From assembly GCF_007827045.1 (NCBI RefSeq), contig NZ_RPFW01000002.1:1116001-1180000 (forward strand): 64,000 nt of DNA, in the 5' to 3' direction. The notes below the pieces were generated by a model. That model made no database searches. It was given only the letters and a program-made list of their open reading frames with translations, and had not been told where the DNA came from. A program made the position numbers and the translations under genes. Shown here piece after piece: positions 55,265 through 64,000 of this stretch (within the stretch, counting starts at the first letter, position 1; each line of letters opens with the position of its first letter). Source of the DNA: Trebonia kvetii (GTDB lineage: Bacteria > Actinomycetota > Actinomycetes > Streptosporangiales > Streptosporangiaceae).

Positions 55265-56128
55265 TCAGGGAGCGGTGGGCTGCCCGGCGGTGGGGCTCGG
55301 CGCGCCGGTGCGCGTCGCCGGGTACAGCGCCCGGACCTGAGTCCACGCCGCGAAGCCCAGCAGGACGATGGCGGCGAGTCCGACCGCGTCGACGATCGTG
55401 AGGCTGGCGCTCAGCGCGCCGAGCGTGCCGAAGTCCAGGCCGGCCACGATCCCGGAGGCGAGGAACGACAGCGCGAGCAGCGCGAGTCCGATGAGGACGA
55501 ACGGCACGGGGCGGGAGCCGAGCATCCCCCGTGATCTGGCGGCCACCACCGCGCCCGCCAGGACCGCCACGCCCACCGCCTCAAGCAGTCCGGCCGCGAC
55601 GCGCGGGCCGCTGCTGCCCGCCGCGGTGAAACCGTAGCCGATGGCCATGACGAACAGGCCGATGGCGGCGGCCAGCCAGAGATCGGCCTGCCGGTTGCCG
55701 CCGCCTTGCGCGGTCCCCTGTTCGGACAGCGCGGCACGCGCCGCGCGGCTCAGCACGAGCAGCGCCCACACCCCGATGCCCACCGCGCCGCACACCGGGG
55801 CCGCGGCGCTCCCCGCGTTCGCGGCGACGGCGGCCTGGCCGATCGTGAGCAGCAGGGTGCCGACCGCCGCGACCGCGATCTCGGCGGCGTGCACCCACAC
55901 GCTGCGCATGGTCGCCTCCCAGCCCGCGGTGCACACCGCGCCGAGCAGGCACGCCACCGCGATGAACTGGAACCAGCGTCCGGCCTGCGCCAGGTCACTC
56001 GACGCGCCGTTCGACGATGCCGACAGGGTCGCGTCGGACGCGAGCACGAAGGCGGCGCCGAGCGCGAACACGACAGCACCCGCCACCAGAAGGGCCGCCG
56101 GCGACAGCGACCTGATGATTCGCTCCAC
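55265..56128 (-). CDS. integral membrane protein, function unknown
   Basis: 287 residues from GTG 56128 (GAGGAGA seven bases before). Eight hydrophobic segments, e.g. LLVAGAVVFALGAAFVLA and WFQFIAVACLLGAVC, with a Gly/Gln-rich loop in the middle (SEQGTAQGGGNRQ). No family recognised. It ends four bases after the FMN reductase stop on the other strand. Confidence 0.7.
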   Translation of the reverse strand: MERIIRSLSPAALLVAGAVVFALGAAFVLASDATLSASSNGASSDLAQAGRWFQFIAVACLLGAVCTAGWEATMRSVWVHAAEIAVAAVGTLLLTIGQAAVAANAGSAAAPVCGAVGIGVWALLVLSRAARAALSEQGTAQGGGNRQADLWLAAAIGLFVMAIGYGFTAAGSSGPRVAAGLLEAVGVAVLAGAVVAARSRGMLGSRPVPFVLIGLALLALSFLASGIVAGLDFGTLGALSASLTIVDAVGLAAIVLLGFAAWTQVRALYPATRTGAPSPTAGQPTAP

Positions 56129-56224
56129 GACTGTCTCCTCGTCGCATGCTCCCCACACGACGCTCCAAGAGTGTCATCGTTTTGTCAGCTACCCAACCGT
56201 TTTGCCATAGAACATTGGGGCATC

Positions 56225-58495
56225 TCAGCCGGGCAGTGTTATTTCCGCCGTGCCGGCCCGCGCGGCGACGGTCCGGCCGGCATGCCACGCCTGCCAGTTG
56301 CCCGCCGCGCCCTCGACCCGGATCGCGCTGCCACTGCGCGTGGTGACGAACTCCCGGTCGCCCGCGACCGTGGTCACCCGTGCGCCATCGGGAATCTCGT
56401 ACAGGCGCAGCGTCACGCCGTCGGCGTAGTCATAGTCCGGCCGGTCGTCGACGGCGCCCACCGGGATGACCGCGCCGGGCCGGACGAGCATCGGGACGCT
56501 GAGGAACCCGTGCCGCTGCGTCACCCAGCGCGGCCCGCTGACCCGCTCGCCGGTGATGAAGTTCGTCCAGACGCCGTCCGGCACGTAGTAGGACACCTCG
56601 CCGTCGGCGGTCAGCACCGGCGCCACCAGCAGGTCGTCGCCGAGCATGTACTGGCGGTCCAGGTGGGTGCAGCTCGGGTCGCCGGGGAACTCAAGCGCCA
56701 TCGCCCGCATCATCGGGGTGCCGTCGCTGACCGCCTGGCCGGCCGCGCCCTGCAGGTACGGCATCAGCCGCATCTTGAGCCTGGTGAACGTGCGCAGCAC
56801 GTCCACCGCCTCCTCGTCGAACAGCCACGGCACCCGGTACGAGCCGCTGCCGTGGAGCCGGCTGTGCGAGGACAGCAGGCCGAACGCGATCCACCGCTTG
56901 TAGACGGCGGCGTCCGGTGTGCCCTCGAAGCCGCCGATGTCGTGGCTCCAGTAGCCGAACCCGGACATGCCAAGCGACAGGCCGCCGCGCAGCATCTGCG
57001 CCATCGCGTCATAGGTGGCGTCGCAGTCGCCGCCCCAGTGCACGGGGAAGCGCTGCGACCCGGTGGTGGCCGAGCGGGCGAACAGCACCGCGTCTCCCTC
57101 GCCGCGGCGCTTGCGCAACAGCTCGAAGACGGTCTGGTTGTACAGGTAGGTGTAGTAGTTGTGCATCCGCTCGGGGTCCGAGCCGTCGAACCACTCGACA
57201 TCCTCCACCGGGATGCGCTCGCCGAAGTCGGACTTGAAGCAGTCCACGCCCATGCCGAGCAGCGCGTCGAGCTTGGCGGCGAACCAGTCGCGCGCCGCTG
57301 GGTTGGTGAAGTCGACCACCGCCATTCCCGGCTGCCACAGGTCGGTCTGCCACACGTCGCCGGACGGCCGCCGCAGCAGGTAGCCGCGCGCCTTGCCCTC
57401 GTCGAACAGCGCCGACTGCTGCGCGATGTAGGGGTTGATCCACACGCAGATCCGCAAGTCCCGCGCCTTGAGCCTGGCCAGCATGGCCGCGGGGTCGGGG
57501 AACACCTGCGGGTTCCACTCGAAGTCGCACCAGTGGAACTCGCGCATCCAGAAGGTGTCGAAGTGGAAGACGGACAGCGGCAGGCCGCGTTCGGCCATGC
57601 CCTCGATGAAGCCGGTGACGGTGGCCTCGTCGTAGGAGGTGGTGAACGAGGTGGACAGCCACAGGCCAAACGACCAGGCGGGCAGCGCGGGCGGCCGGCC
57701 GGTCAGCGCGGTGTAGTTGCGCAGGATGACCTTGGGCTCGGGACCGTAGATGACCAGGTACTCCAGCGACTGCCCGGGCACGCTGAACTGCAATCGGTTC
57801 ACCGCCTCCGACGCGACCTCGAACGACACCCGACCCGGGTCGTTCACGAACACGCCGTAGCCCGCGTTGGTCACGCAGAACGGGATGTTCTTGTAGGCCT
57901 GCTCGCTGCCGGTGCCGCCGTCGGCGTTCCATATGTCGACGACCTGGCCGTTCTTGACCAGCGGCCCGAACCGCTCGCCAAGCCCGTACACCGCGGTGTC
58001 CAGGCCGAGGCTGAGCTGCTCGCGCAGGTAGTGCCCTCCCTGCTCGCCGGCACTGGCAGCGGTCGTGACGATCGCGGCGGCGCCCGCCTCGCTTGCGGTG
58101 AGCAGCCGGCCGCCCGCGAGGAACTCAAGCCGCCAGTCCGCGCCGGCGCGGACCCGCGCGGTCAGTTCGCCCGAGGTGAGTACCGCCCACTGGCCGTCGC
58201 GGTACGTGTTGGCCGCCTCCGGCGTGTCACCCTCGCTCGACTCGATCGCGAACGCGGGCGGCCGGTGCAGCTGACCGGACAGGTGGGTGATGTTCACCGC
58301 GATCACGTCGCGGGCGGGCGCGCTCAGCGTGATCGTGACCATCGGTCCCTTGAGCAGGTCACCGCGGTTCCTGATCCGCTGCACCGCGGCGCGGATGATC
58401 AGCGTCCCTTGCCCGGTCTCAACGTCGAGCACCTCGACCGGGTGGAACGCCTGGACGCCTGGACGCAGCAGCCAGCGACCGTCGGTGAACTTCAT
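56225..58495 (-). CDS. GH31 alpha-xylosidase (YicI type)
   Basis: 756 residues, full family length. N-terminal beta domain with YGLGERFGPL at about 170-180, catalytic barrel with the nucleophile Asp423 in CFKSDFGERIP and the acid/base Asp490 in HWGGDCDATY; the KSDFGER form is that of alpha-xylosidases. Also GYWSHDIGGFEG and the C-terminal beta domains. No signal peptide, so it cleaves imported alpha-xylosides (isoprimeverose or xyloglucan oligosaccharides) in the cytoplasm. Last gene of the LacI-regulated import operon, 27 bp after a permease. Confidence 0.93.
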   Translation of the reverse strand: MKFTDGRWLLRPGVQAFHPVEVLDVETGQGTLIIRAAVQRIRNRGDLLKGPMVTITLSAPARDVIAVNITHLSGQLHRPPAFAIESSEGDTPEAANTYRDGQWAVLTSGELTARVRAGADWRLEFLAGGRLLTASEAGAAAIVTTAASAGEQGGHYLREQLSLGLDTAVYGLGERFGPLVKNGQVVDIWNADGGTGSEQAYKNIPFCVTNAGYGVFVNDPGRVSFEVASEAVNRLQFSVPGQSLEYLVIYGPEPKVILRNYTALTGRPPALPAWSFGLWLSTSFTTSYDEATVTGFIEGMAERGLPLSVFHFDTFWMREFHWCDFEWNPQVFPDPAAMLARLKARDLRICVWINPYIAQQSALFDEGKARGYLLRRPSGDVWQTDLWQPGMAVVDFTNPAARDWFAAKLDALLGMGVDCFKSDFGERIPVEDVEWFDGSDPERMHNYYTYLYNQTVFELLRKRRGEGDAVLFARSATTGSQRFPVHWGGDCDATYDAMAQMLRGGLSLGMSGFGYWSHDIGGFEGTPDAAVYKRWIAFGLLSSHSRLHGSGSYRVPWLFDEEAVDVLRTFTRLKMRLMPYLQGAAGQAVSDGTPMMRAMALEFPGDPSCTHLDRQYMLGDDLLVAPVLTADGEVSYYVPDGVWTNFITGERVSGPRWVTQRHGFLSVPMLVRPGAVIPVGAVDDRPDYDYADGVTLRLYEIPDGARVTTVAGDREFVTTRSGSAIRVEGAAGNWQAWHAGRTVAARAGTAEITLPG

Positions 58496-58522
58496 GCGAG
58501 ATGTCTGCCTTTCCGAGCTGGG

Positions 58523-59410
58523 TTACTTGATGGCGCCGACGGTCACGCCGCGGGTCAGCGTCCGCTGGAAGATGAGGAAGAAGATGATCGTGGGAAACAC
58601 CCCGAGCAGCGCGGCGCCGCTGGTGGTCAGCGGGTTCATGATGTGCTGGCCCTGCAGCGTGCCGAGCGCGACGGGCACGGTCTGGTTGGCGTTGGAGACC
58701 AGGAAGACAAGCGGCAGGAAGAACTCGTTCCAGGTCCAGATGAAGAAGAACACCAGCAGTACGCCCAGGGTCGGCCGGCTGACCGGCACCACCACGCGCC
58801 ACAGGATGCGCGCCCGGCCGGCCCCGTCCATCCGCGCCGCCTCCAGCAGTTCCTGCGGGAAGCTGCTCAGCACTGAGGACAGCAGGTAGGTGCCGAACGC
58901 GGCCTGGATGACGGTGAAGATGATGATGACGGCGAGCTGGCTGTCGTACAGGCCCGTCGCCTTCGCCAGGTCATACAGCGGGTAGACCAGGCCCTCTTGC
59001 GGCAGGAAGTTGGCGATGAGGAACGCGCCGAGAATCCAGGTGCGGCCCTTCACCCGGCCGATGCCGAGCGCGTAGGCGTTAAGTATCGACAGCAGCACCG
59101 CCAGCACGCAGACGCAGCCGCTGATCAGCACGCTGTTCCACAGCGCGCGGCCGAAGTCGGCGGTGTCCCAGAAGGTCTGGATGCCGCCGGTGTAGAAGCG
59201 GTCGGGGAAGCTCAGCGGGCCGTGCGCGGAGTACTGCGCGGGCGGCTTGAATGCGTTCAGCGCGATCAGCGCGAACGGGACCAGGATGCCCACGGTAAGC
59301 ACGACGAGTGCGGTCAGGGTGATCCAGGCCGCGGGGCCGCGGCGGCGGGCCAGGGTGCGGCGGGTGGTGCGGTGCCGTCCCGCCGCCGTGCGGGTCAAGG
59401 TCGCGGTCAT
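58523..59410 (-). CDS. carbohydrate ABC transporter permease, MalG type
   Basis: 295 residues, six helices, EAA loop ELLEAARMDGAGRARILWRV near residue 200. Start ATG 59410 overlaps the stop of the other permease (ATGA). The N-terminus is basic (RRTLARRRGPAAW). Part of the alpha-xyloside importer. Confidence 0.92.
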   Translation of the reverse strand: MTATLTRTAAGRHRTTRRTLARRRGPAAWITLTALVVLTVGILVPFALIALNAFKPPAQYSAHGPLSFPDRFYTGGIQTFWDTADFGRALWNSVLISGCVCVLAVLLSILNAYALGIGRVKGRTWILGAFLIANFLPQEGLVYPLYDLAKATGLYDSQLAVIIIFTVIQAAFGTYLLSSVLSSFPQELLEAARMDGAGRARILWRVVVPVSRPTLGVLLVFFFIWTWNEFFLPLVFLVSNANQTVPVALGTLQGQHIMNPLTTSGAALLGVFPTIIFFLIFQRTLTRGVTVGAIK

Positions 59411-60369
59411 CCGGCATGCCTCCGCTGCACCCACAGGAACACCACGGACACGACCACGATGATCAGCGTCATCACGGTCGCGATCGCCGACCCGTAGCCG
59501 ACGTCCAGGTCGGTGAAGAAGCTCTGATACGAGTAATACGACGGCACCTGGGTCGACACGCCAGGACCGCCGCTGGTCAGCGCGTAGATCCAGCCGAACG
59601 CCCGCAGCGACGCGACCGTGCAGGTCAGCAGCACCACGTAGATCTCCGGCCTGATCTGCGGCACGACCACCGACCAGAGGCGCTGCCGCCAGGTCGCCCC
59701 GTCGATCTCCGCCGCCTCGTTCAGCGCGGGATCGGTCCGCTGCAGGGCCGCCATGAAGATGACCACCGGGTAGCCGAGCTGGAACCAGATGAGCACCGCC
59801 ATCACGGTCAGCAGGGCGGTGTGCGGGTCGCCGAGCAGGTCGTGCGCGAGGAAGCCGAGGCCGACGTCGCGCAGCGCCACGTTGAGCGCGCCGTACTGCG
59901 GGTCGAGAATCCAGCCCCAGACGATGGCGGCCACGATGATCGGCAGCACCTGCGGCAGGTAGATGCAGGCGCGAAGCAGGCTGGCGGTTCTTTCGCTGAA
60001 GCGCTTGGCGATCACGTCGAACAGGGCCGCGGCCACCAGCAGCCCGAGCACGGTAGGGATCACCGCCATGGCAGCGACGAGGGCGAGGCTGTGCCACATC
60101 GACGCCCAGAACTCCGAGTCGTGCCAGAGCTGGCGGTAGTTGGCTAGGCCCGCCCACTGCCGCGGCCCGACCCCTGTCCACCGGGTGAAGCTGGTGTAGA
60201 TGTTCATCACCAGCGGCACCGCGATCACGACGGCGAACAGGGCCGTCGCGGGCAGCAGGTACGTCAGGTACGGCGCGCTTCGCGTTCCCGCGCCCGCGCC
60301 GGTGCCGGCGCCGCGGGTGGCGGCGCCGGACCTCCGTCGTTCAGCGACGGCGATTGCTGTGTCACTCAT
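59407..60369 (-). CDS. carbohydrate ABC transporter permease, MalF type
   Basis: 320 residues with six helices after a Gly/Ala/Arg-rich N-terminus (GAGTGAGAGTRSAPYL). The EAA loop reads ALNEAAEIDGATWRQRLWSV. Its start overlaps the binding-protein stop (TGATG). It pairs with the MalG-type subunit. No ATPase gene is present in the operon. Confidence 0.92.
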   Translation of the reverse strand: MSDTAIAVAERRRSGAATRGAGTGAGAGTRSAPYLTYLLPATALFAVVIAVPLVMNIYTSFTRWTGVGPRQWAGLANYRQLWHDSEFWASMWHSLALVAAMAVIPTVLGLLVAAALFDVIAKRFSERTASLLRACIYLPQVLPIIVAAIVWGWILDPQYGALNVALRDVGLGFLAHDLLGDPHTALLTVMAVLIWFQLGYPVVIFMAALQRTDPALNEAAEIDGATWRQRLWSVVVPQIRPEIYVVLLTCTVASLRAFGWIYALTSGGPGVSTQVPSYYSYQSFFTDLDVGYGSAIATVMTLIIVVVSVVFLWVQRRHAG

Positions 60370-61670
60370 CAGCCAAGACTCGACACGTACTGGTCGTAGT
60401 TGGTCTGCAGGGTGCTCAGCACCGAGTCGCCGCTCGCGCCGTTCATCAGGTCCTGTGTCTGGGCGAGGAGCGTGTTGTAGAAGTTCGGCGTGGGCCAGTC
60501 GGGGTAGTAGGCCAGGCCGTTGTTGGTCGCCAGCGTCTGGAAGTTCTTGATGAGCTCGACGTTGAGCGGGTTGGACACGCCGCCGGTCCTGGCCGCGATC
60601 GGCACCGCGCCGTTGTTGGCGAGCAGCTTCTGCACGTCAGGCTGGAGCGTGTCGTTGATGAAGTCGTAGGCGAGGTCCTTGCTTGCGGCGTTCTTCGGCA
60701 CCACGAACAGGTTGCCGCCCGAGCCGGCGTTGAGCGTGTTGCCCGGCCACAGGAACGTGCCCCACTGGAAGCTCTTGATTTCTGTCTCGAAGGTGCCCGC
60801 CCACCAGCTGCCGGACATCAGCATCGGGCTCTTGCCCGTCTCGAAGTTGTTGCCCGCCTGGGTCGCGGTCAGGCCGACCGAGTTCTTGGCGATGTAGCCC
60901 TTGCTGACCCAGTCCTGGAAGGTCTTGACCGCGTTGGTCCAGGCCGTGTTGTGGAAGTCGACCTTGCCGGTGTACCGCTCGTAGTCCTGTACCTGCTGCG
61001 GCGTGGCCTGGCTCAGTTCCATCATGTACAGGTACTGCATGGCCATGTAGTCGTTGCCCGCGTTCGCGAACGGGGTGATGCCGTGCTTGAGGAACGTGTC
61101 CATCGCCGCGGTCAGCTGCGCCATCGTGGTGGGCACCGCGATGCCGTACTTCGCGAACATGCCCTTGTTGTAGTAGACGGTCAGGTACTCGGCGTAGTCA
61201 GAGACGCCGTACCAGTTGCCTGAGCCCATCACGCCCTTGGCGTCGTACCGGGCGGTGACCTGCAGGTCGGGCCCGAGCAGCTTGTCCCAGCGGTACTTGG
61301 ACGCTTCCGGCGTGAGGTCGGTGAGCAGGCCCTGCTTGGACAGCAGGCCGGTGGTCGCGTCGCCCTTGTTGTACTCCATGACGTCGGGGACGTCGGAGGA
61401 GTTGAGGATCATCGACGCGTTCTGCTGCATCTGGTTGAAGCTCTTGAGCGAGAACTGCACGGTTACGCCCGGGTGCTGCTCCTTGAAGTCCTTGATGGCC
61501 TGGTCCCAGGCGATCTGGTAGGCGCTGCCCGGGCCTTCGTACCACCAGACCTTGAGCACCTTCGACGACGAGCTGCTGCCGCTGCCGCCGCCACTGCTGC
61601 CGCAGGCGGCCAGGCCGGCCGTCAGGGCTAGAAGGGCCGCGATGAGCAGGCCCGTTGATTTTCTCGGCAT
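60369..61670 (-). CDS. extracellular sugar-binding lipoprotein
   Basis: 433 residues from ATG 61670 (GAGAGG six bases before). Lipobox LTAGLAAC near residue 23, a Gly/Ser-rich linker, and a family 1 solute-binding domain (VLKVWWYEGPGSAYQIAWDQ at the start, MLMSGSWWAGTF, VVPKNAASKDLAYDFIN). By context it binds xyloglucan-derived oligosaccharides. First gene of the operon; promoter and LacI-type operator lie at 61704-61755. Confidence 0.92.
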   Translation of the reverse strand: MPRKSTGLLIAALLALTAGLAACGSSGGGSGSSSSSKVLKVWWYEGPGSAYQIAWDQAIKDFKEQHPGVTVQFSLKSFNQMQQNASMILNSSDVPDVMEYNKGDATTGLLSKQGLLTDLTPEASKYRWDKLLGPDLQVTARYDAKGVMGSGNWYGVSDYAEYLTVYYNKGMFAKYGIAVPTTMAQLTAAMDTFLKHGITPFANAGNDYMAMQYLYMMELSQATPQQVQDYERYTGKVDFHNTAWTNAVKTFQDWVSKGYIAKNSVGLTATQAGNNFETGKSPMLMSGSWWAGTFETEIKSFQWGTFLWPGNTLNAGSGGNLFVVPKNAASKDLAYDFINDTLQPDVQKLLANNGAVPIAARTGGVSNPLNVELIKNFQTLATNNGLAYYPDWPTPNFYNTLLAQTQDLMNGASGDSVLSTLQTNYDQYVSSLG

Positions 61671-61703
61671 GGGGATCCTCTCGGTCATTGAGGGAATTCC
61701 TGT

Positions 61704-61715
61704 CGAAGCGCTTCG
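61704..61715. promoter_or_regulatory. LacI-type operator of the alpha-xyloside operon
   Basis: CGAAGCGCTTCG, a perfect 12-bp palindrome with the central CG of LacI/GalR operators, lies 11 bp downstream of the -10 box and 34 bp before the ATG. A copy (CGAAGCGCTT) is present at 62881-62890 before the LacI gene. Confidence 0.8.
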
Positions 61716-61726
61716 CGATAATGTGG

Positions 61727-61755
61727 AGACTAGGCCAGCCCGGCAACTGGTGCAA
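61727..61755 (-). promoter_or_regulatory. promoter of the alpha-xyloside operon
   Basis: On the minus strand TTGCAC (61755-61750) and TAGTCT (61732-61727), spacing 17 bp. The LacI-type palindrome follows just after the likely start site, an arrangement that blocks initiation or early elongation. Confidence 0.65.
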
Positions 61756-61833
61756 GGGCGATGGCCCAGTAAATTAGGGTGCGGAATCGCATCGATGATG
61801 CTTCCACTCGCGGCAGGCTGCGCGGCAGACTGG

Positions 61834-62853
61834 TCAGCCGCGGCTTGCGGCGGCCGCGGGACCGGTGCTGCCGCGCACCGTCAGCGTCGGCGGGATCAGC
61901 ACGACCTCGCCGTCGGCGCCGTCCGCCATCCGGCGCATCAGCAACTCGACGGCGCGGGTGCCAAGCTCGGCGGCCGGCAGGTTCACGGAACTGAGCTGCG
62001 GTGACGTCTGCTGCGCGACCTGATCGGGGCAGACCGCGACGATCGACACGTCCTCAGGCACGATCCGGCCCGCGGTGCGCAGCAGGCTGAGCAGGGAGGG
62101 GATGACCGCCTCGTTCTGCACGATCAGGCCGGTGGTGCGCGGCCGCTCCTCGAGGATCCTGGCGAGCACGCCCGCCGCCGCCTCGTAGCTGGCGCCGCAC
62201 GGCCGGTGGACCAGGTTCATCGCCGCCTGCGCCGCGGCGTCGCGGATGCCGCCGAGCGTCCGCTCGGCGAAGCCGATGTGCCGCTGGTAGATGCCCTGCG
62301 CCTCGCCGATGAACGCCACCTCGCGGTGCCCGAGGCCGGCCAGGTGCTCCACGCACAGCGCGCCTGCGCGCGCGAAGTCCAGGTCGACGCAGTTCAGGCC
62401 GTCGGAGTCCGCGGGCACGCCGATCAGCACCGCGTCGATGCCGGTTTCCCTGACCATCGCGATGCGCTCGTCTTCCATGCCGACGTCCGTGAGTATCACC
62501 GCGTCCGCCCGCGCGCTCGTCGCGACCCGCTGGATGCCCGCGGGCCCCTCGTCGTTGGTGAGCAGTAGCACGTCGTAGCCGAACCGCCTGGCCATCGTGG
62601 TGACCGCGATGGCGATGTCCATCATGACCGGAACGTACAGGTCACGGCCGAGCGGCACGACCAGGGCCAGCACGTTCGACTTCGCGCTGGCCAGCGCCCG
62701 CGCGCCGGCGTGCGGCTGGTAGCCGAGCAGCTCGATGCTGCGCGCGACCCGTTCCCTTGTCTCATCGGAGACCGGGCGCTTGCCGCTGAGCACGTAGGAA
62801 ACGGTGCTGGCCGCGACCCCCGCGTGCCGGGCCACATCGGCCAGCGTCGCCAT
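61834..62853 (-). CDS. LacI family transcriptional regulator
   Basis: 339 residues from ATG 62853 (GGAGGG five bases before). Helix-turn-helix and hinge: MATLADVARHAGVAASTVSY at 1-20, then SGKRPVSDETRERV and the hinge ALASAKSNVLALVVP. The effector domain has the periplasmic-binding fold. Autoregulation is likely because the operator CGAAGCGCTT lies at 62881. It stands upstream of the alpha-xyloside operon and parallel to it. Confidence 0.94.
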   Translation of the reverse strand: MATLADVARHAGVAASTVSYVLSGKRPVSDETRERVARSIELLGYQPHAGARALASAKSNVLALVVPLGRDLYVPVMMDIAIAVTTMARRFGYDVLLLTNDEGPAGIQRVATSARADAVILTDVGMEDERIAMVRETGIDAVLIGVPADSDGLNCVDLDFARAGALCVEHLAGLGHREVAFIGEAQGIYQRHIGFAERTLGGIRDAAAQAAMNLVHRPCGASYEAAAGVLARILEERPRTTGLIVQNEAVIPSLLSLLRTAGRIVPEDVSIVAVCPDQVAQQTSPQLSSVNLPAAELGTRAVELLMRRMADGADGEVVLIPPTLTVRGSTGPAAAASRG

Positions 62854-62880
62854 CAAGACCCTCCGGAATCCCCGCGCTAT

Positions 62881-62890
62881 CGAAGCGCTT
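62881..62890. promoter_or_regulatory. LacI-type operator upstream of the lacI gene
   Basis: CGAAGCGCTT followed by CC is a one-base-off copy of the palindrome at 61704-61715, located 28 bp before the LacI start. Confidence 0.65.
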
Positions 62891-63014
62891 CCCAGCCCAA
62901 AGTACCATCGCCTCTGACTGGCGTAGCGTACTCCGTGCGACCACACCCGCGCCGCCTCGCGTACAGACGGCTCGCGCGGCGCGGGCGCGTGCATGACGGG
63001 CTACGGTTGCACTG

Positions 63015-63692
63015 ATGGTTCTTGTGGCGTTTGACGCGGAGTCGCGCCGGCTGGCCGAGGTCATGGACGGGCTCGATGAGGCCTCGTTCGGGCGGCCGAG
63101 TCCGTGTGTGCCGTGGACGGCGGGCGAGCTGCTTTTCCACGTGCAGATGACGGTGGAACGGCTCGGCGTGATGCTCGCGGAGCCTGAGCCCGCCGGATCG
63201 GACCTGGTGACGGCATCCGGCTACTATCGCGCCGATGAGCGGTTTTCCGCGGCGGTGAACGACGACCGCGTCGAGTCGGCGCGGCGCAGCGCGGCGGCCC
63301 TGTCCGGCGCCGGGGAGCGTGCCCGCGCGTTCCGCGCTGCCAGGGACCGCGCCTGCTCGCTGGCTGCCGCGGCGTCGCCTGGGCGGGTGGTGCGGACCCG
63401 GCACGGTGACCGGATGCTGCTCGCCGAGTTCATGCGGACCCGCGTCCTCGAGCTGGCGGTGCACGGGCTCGATCTGGCGATCGCGGTTGACCTGGCGCCG
63501 TGGATAACGGAACGGGCGACGTCGGTCACGTCGGATCTGCTGCTCTCCCCGGCTGAGGCTGTCTGGCTGCGGCAGGCAGCCGGCTGGGCGCCGGTGACGC
63601 TGATCGCGAAGCTGACCGGCCGGGCTCCGCTGACGGAGGCTGAGGCTAAGCTGGCCGGTTCGCTCGGCGTCCCGTGGCTCGCACTCGGCTAA
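63015..63692 (+). CDS. maleylpyruvate isomerase-like (MDMPI N-terminal, DinB fold) protein
   Basis: 225 residues. The mycothiol-dependent maleylpyruvate isomerase N-terminal pattern is seen as MDGLDEASFGRPSPCVPW, then AGELLFHVQMTVERL with the metal His, and LELAVHGLDLAIAV with the second His near residue 155. The C-terminal part is shortened. Mycothiol-linked proteins fit an actinobacterium. Substrate unknown; divergent from the LacI gene. Confidence 0.85.
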   Translation: MVLVAFDAESRRLAEVMDGLDEASFGRPSPCVPWTAGELLFHVQMTVERLGVMLAEPEPAGSDLVTASGYYRADERFSAAVNDDRVESARRSAAALSGAGERARAFRAARDRACSLAAAASPGRVVRTRHGDRMLLAEFMRTRVLELAVHGLDLAIAVDLAPWITERATSVTSDLLLSPAEAVWLRQAAGWAPVTLIAKLTGRAPLTEAEAKLAGSLGVPWLALG

Positions 63693-63777
63693 CCGCCGCG
63701 AGGACTGCCCCGGTCGGTGCCTGCCTGCATCCGGACCGCGTTGCCTGCCAGAATGCCGGCGAGCTATGGTGCGGCGC

Positions 63778-64000
63778 ATGGACATCATGATCTTGCTCTT
63801 CGACCGTTTTGAGCCGCTCGACGCGATCGGACCGTACGAGATCCTGGCTCAAGTCCCCGGCGCGAAGGTCCGTTTCGTCGCACCCGAATCCGGGCGGATC
63901 ACCGATGAGCTGGGCTCGCTGCCTGTCGATGTTCCGACGCGGTGCTCGGATGTCGAGGCCTGCGACGTCCTGCTGGTCCCGGGCGGGGGCGGGATCTGGC
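63778..64000 (+). CDS. DJ-1/PfpI family protein, 3' part outside window
   Basis: The 74 visible codons from ATG 63778 read MDIMILLFDRFEPLDAIGPY, then VRFVAPESGRITDELGSL and DVLLVPGGGG, the start of a DJ-1/PfpI-type domain with the Glu/Asp residues and the VPGG turn before the nucleophile loop. The Cys-containing elbow is beyond the edge. It may be a stand-alone isonitrile hydratase-like protein or the front of a GlxA-type regulator. Confidence 0.8.
   Translation, partial: MDIMILLFDRFEPLDAIGPYEILAQVPGAKVRFVAPESGRITDELGSLPVDVPTRCSDVEACDVLLVPGGGGIW

Noticed and set aside
55706..58876. A 1056-codon open frame on the plus strand
   Set aside because: It runs antisense through the membrane protein, GH31 and permease genes and shows no protein family pattern; the GH31 frame has both catalytic residues.

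Overview
The window reads as chromosomal DNA of a high-GC filamentous-type actinobacterium. Supporting signs are the strong G/C third-position bias, an AfsR/SARP regulator with a TPR tail, an acyl-CoA carboxylase with a small epsilon subunit, several F420-dependent oxidoreductases (two luciferase-like, one Ddn-like), a mycothiol-type maleylpyruvate isomerase relative, two ECF sigma factors with C-terminal extensions, and DHA2 transporters. No rRNA, tRNA, CRISPR array, prophage or complete insertion sequence was seen. The genus cannot be fixed from this sequence.

Layout. (1) 1-5700, minus strand: an oligosaccharide operon (lipoprotein binding protein, two permeases, a GH66 dextranase-type enzyme cut by the window edge) with an upstream ROK regulator; the promoters of both units carry a closely related 23-bp element. 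(2) 5785-8910: CsbD-like protein, zinc-free ribosomal protein L31, a strong two-way terminator, then a DHA2 exporter and a TetR gene with inverted repeats in the exporter promoter. (3) 9027-17816: an acyl-CoA module in two convergent operons. The rightward one encodes BioY biotin importer, carboxylase beta, epsilon, the B12-binding mutase subunit and carboxylase alpha. The leftward one encodes the mutase large subunit, EtfB and EtfA. Both operons start with the same type of 13-bp palindrome (GATACTnAGTATC) and the same ribosome-binding leader, and a broken FtsX permease fragment lies between their ends. Together they should turn a short acyl-CoA such as propionyl-CoA into methylmalonyl-CoA and succinyl-CoA. 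(4) 17891-20962: SARP/AfsR-type regulator. (5) 21246-45700: accessory genes, many of them solitary, with several remnants (VOC domain, SRPBCC domain, twice-frameshifted hydrolase, TnpB). It also holds two ECF sigma/YCII-like gene pairs, a phosphotransferase with a DUF7064/7065-like partner, an alpha/beta-hydrolase lacking Ser and His, an MHYT membrane protein, and an F420 oxidoreductase overlapping a deaminase. (6) 45720-56128: lipoprotein, TetR-ferredoxin-P450 operon with an apparently leaderless promoter, two small membrane proteins, a truncated MFS gene, aminopeptidase C overlapping a stand-alone HEAGH protein, a LysR/SnoaL divergent pair, an FMN reductase and a membrane protein. (7) 56225-62890, minus strand: a LacI-controlled alpha-xyloside operon (binding protein, two permeases, GH31 alpha-xylosidase). 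(8) The right edge has an MDMPI-like gene and a truncated DJ-1/PfpI gene.

Two sugar ABC operons without their own ATPase thus lie at the two ends and probably share an MsiK-type ATPase encoded elsewhere. The most interesting signals are the shared operator of the carboxylase/mutase module, the ROK element pair, the stand-alone peptidase-like pair, and the pseudoenzymes and remnants.
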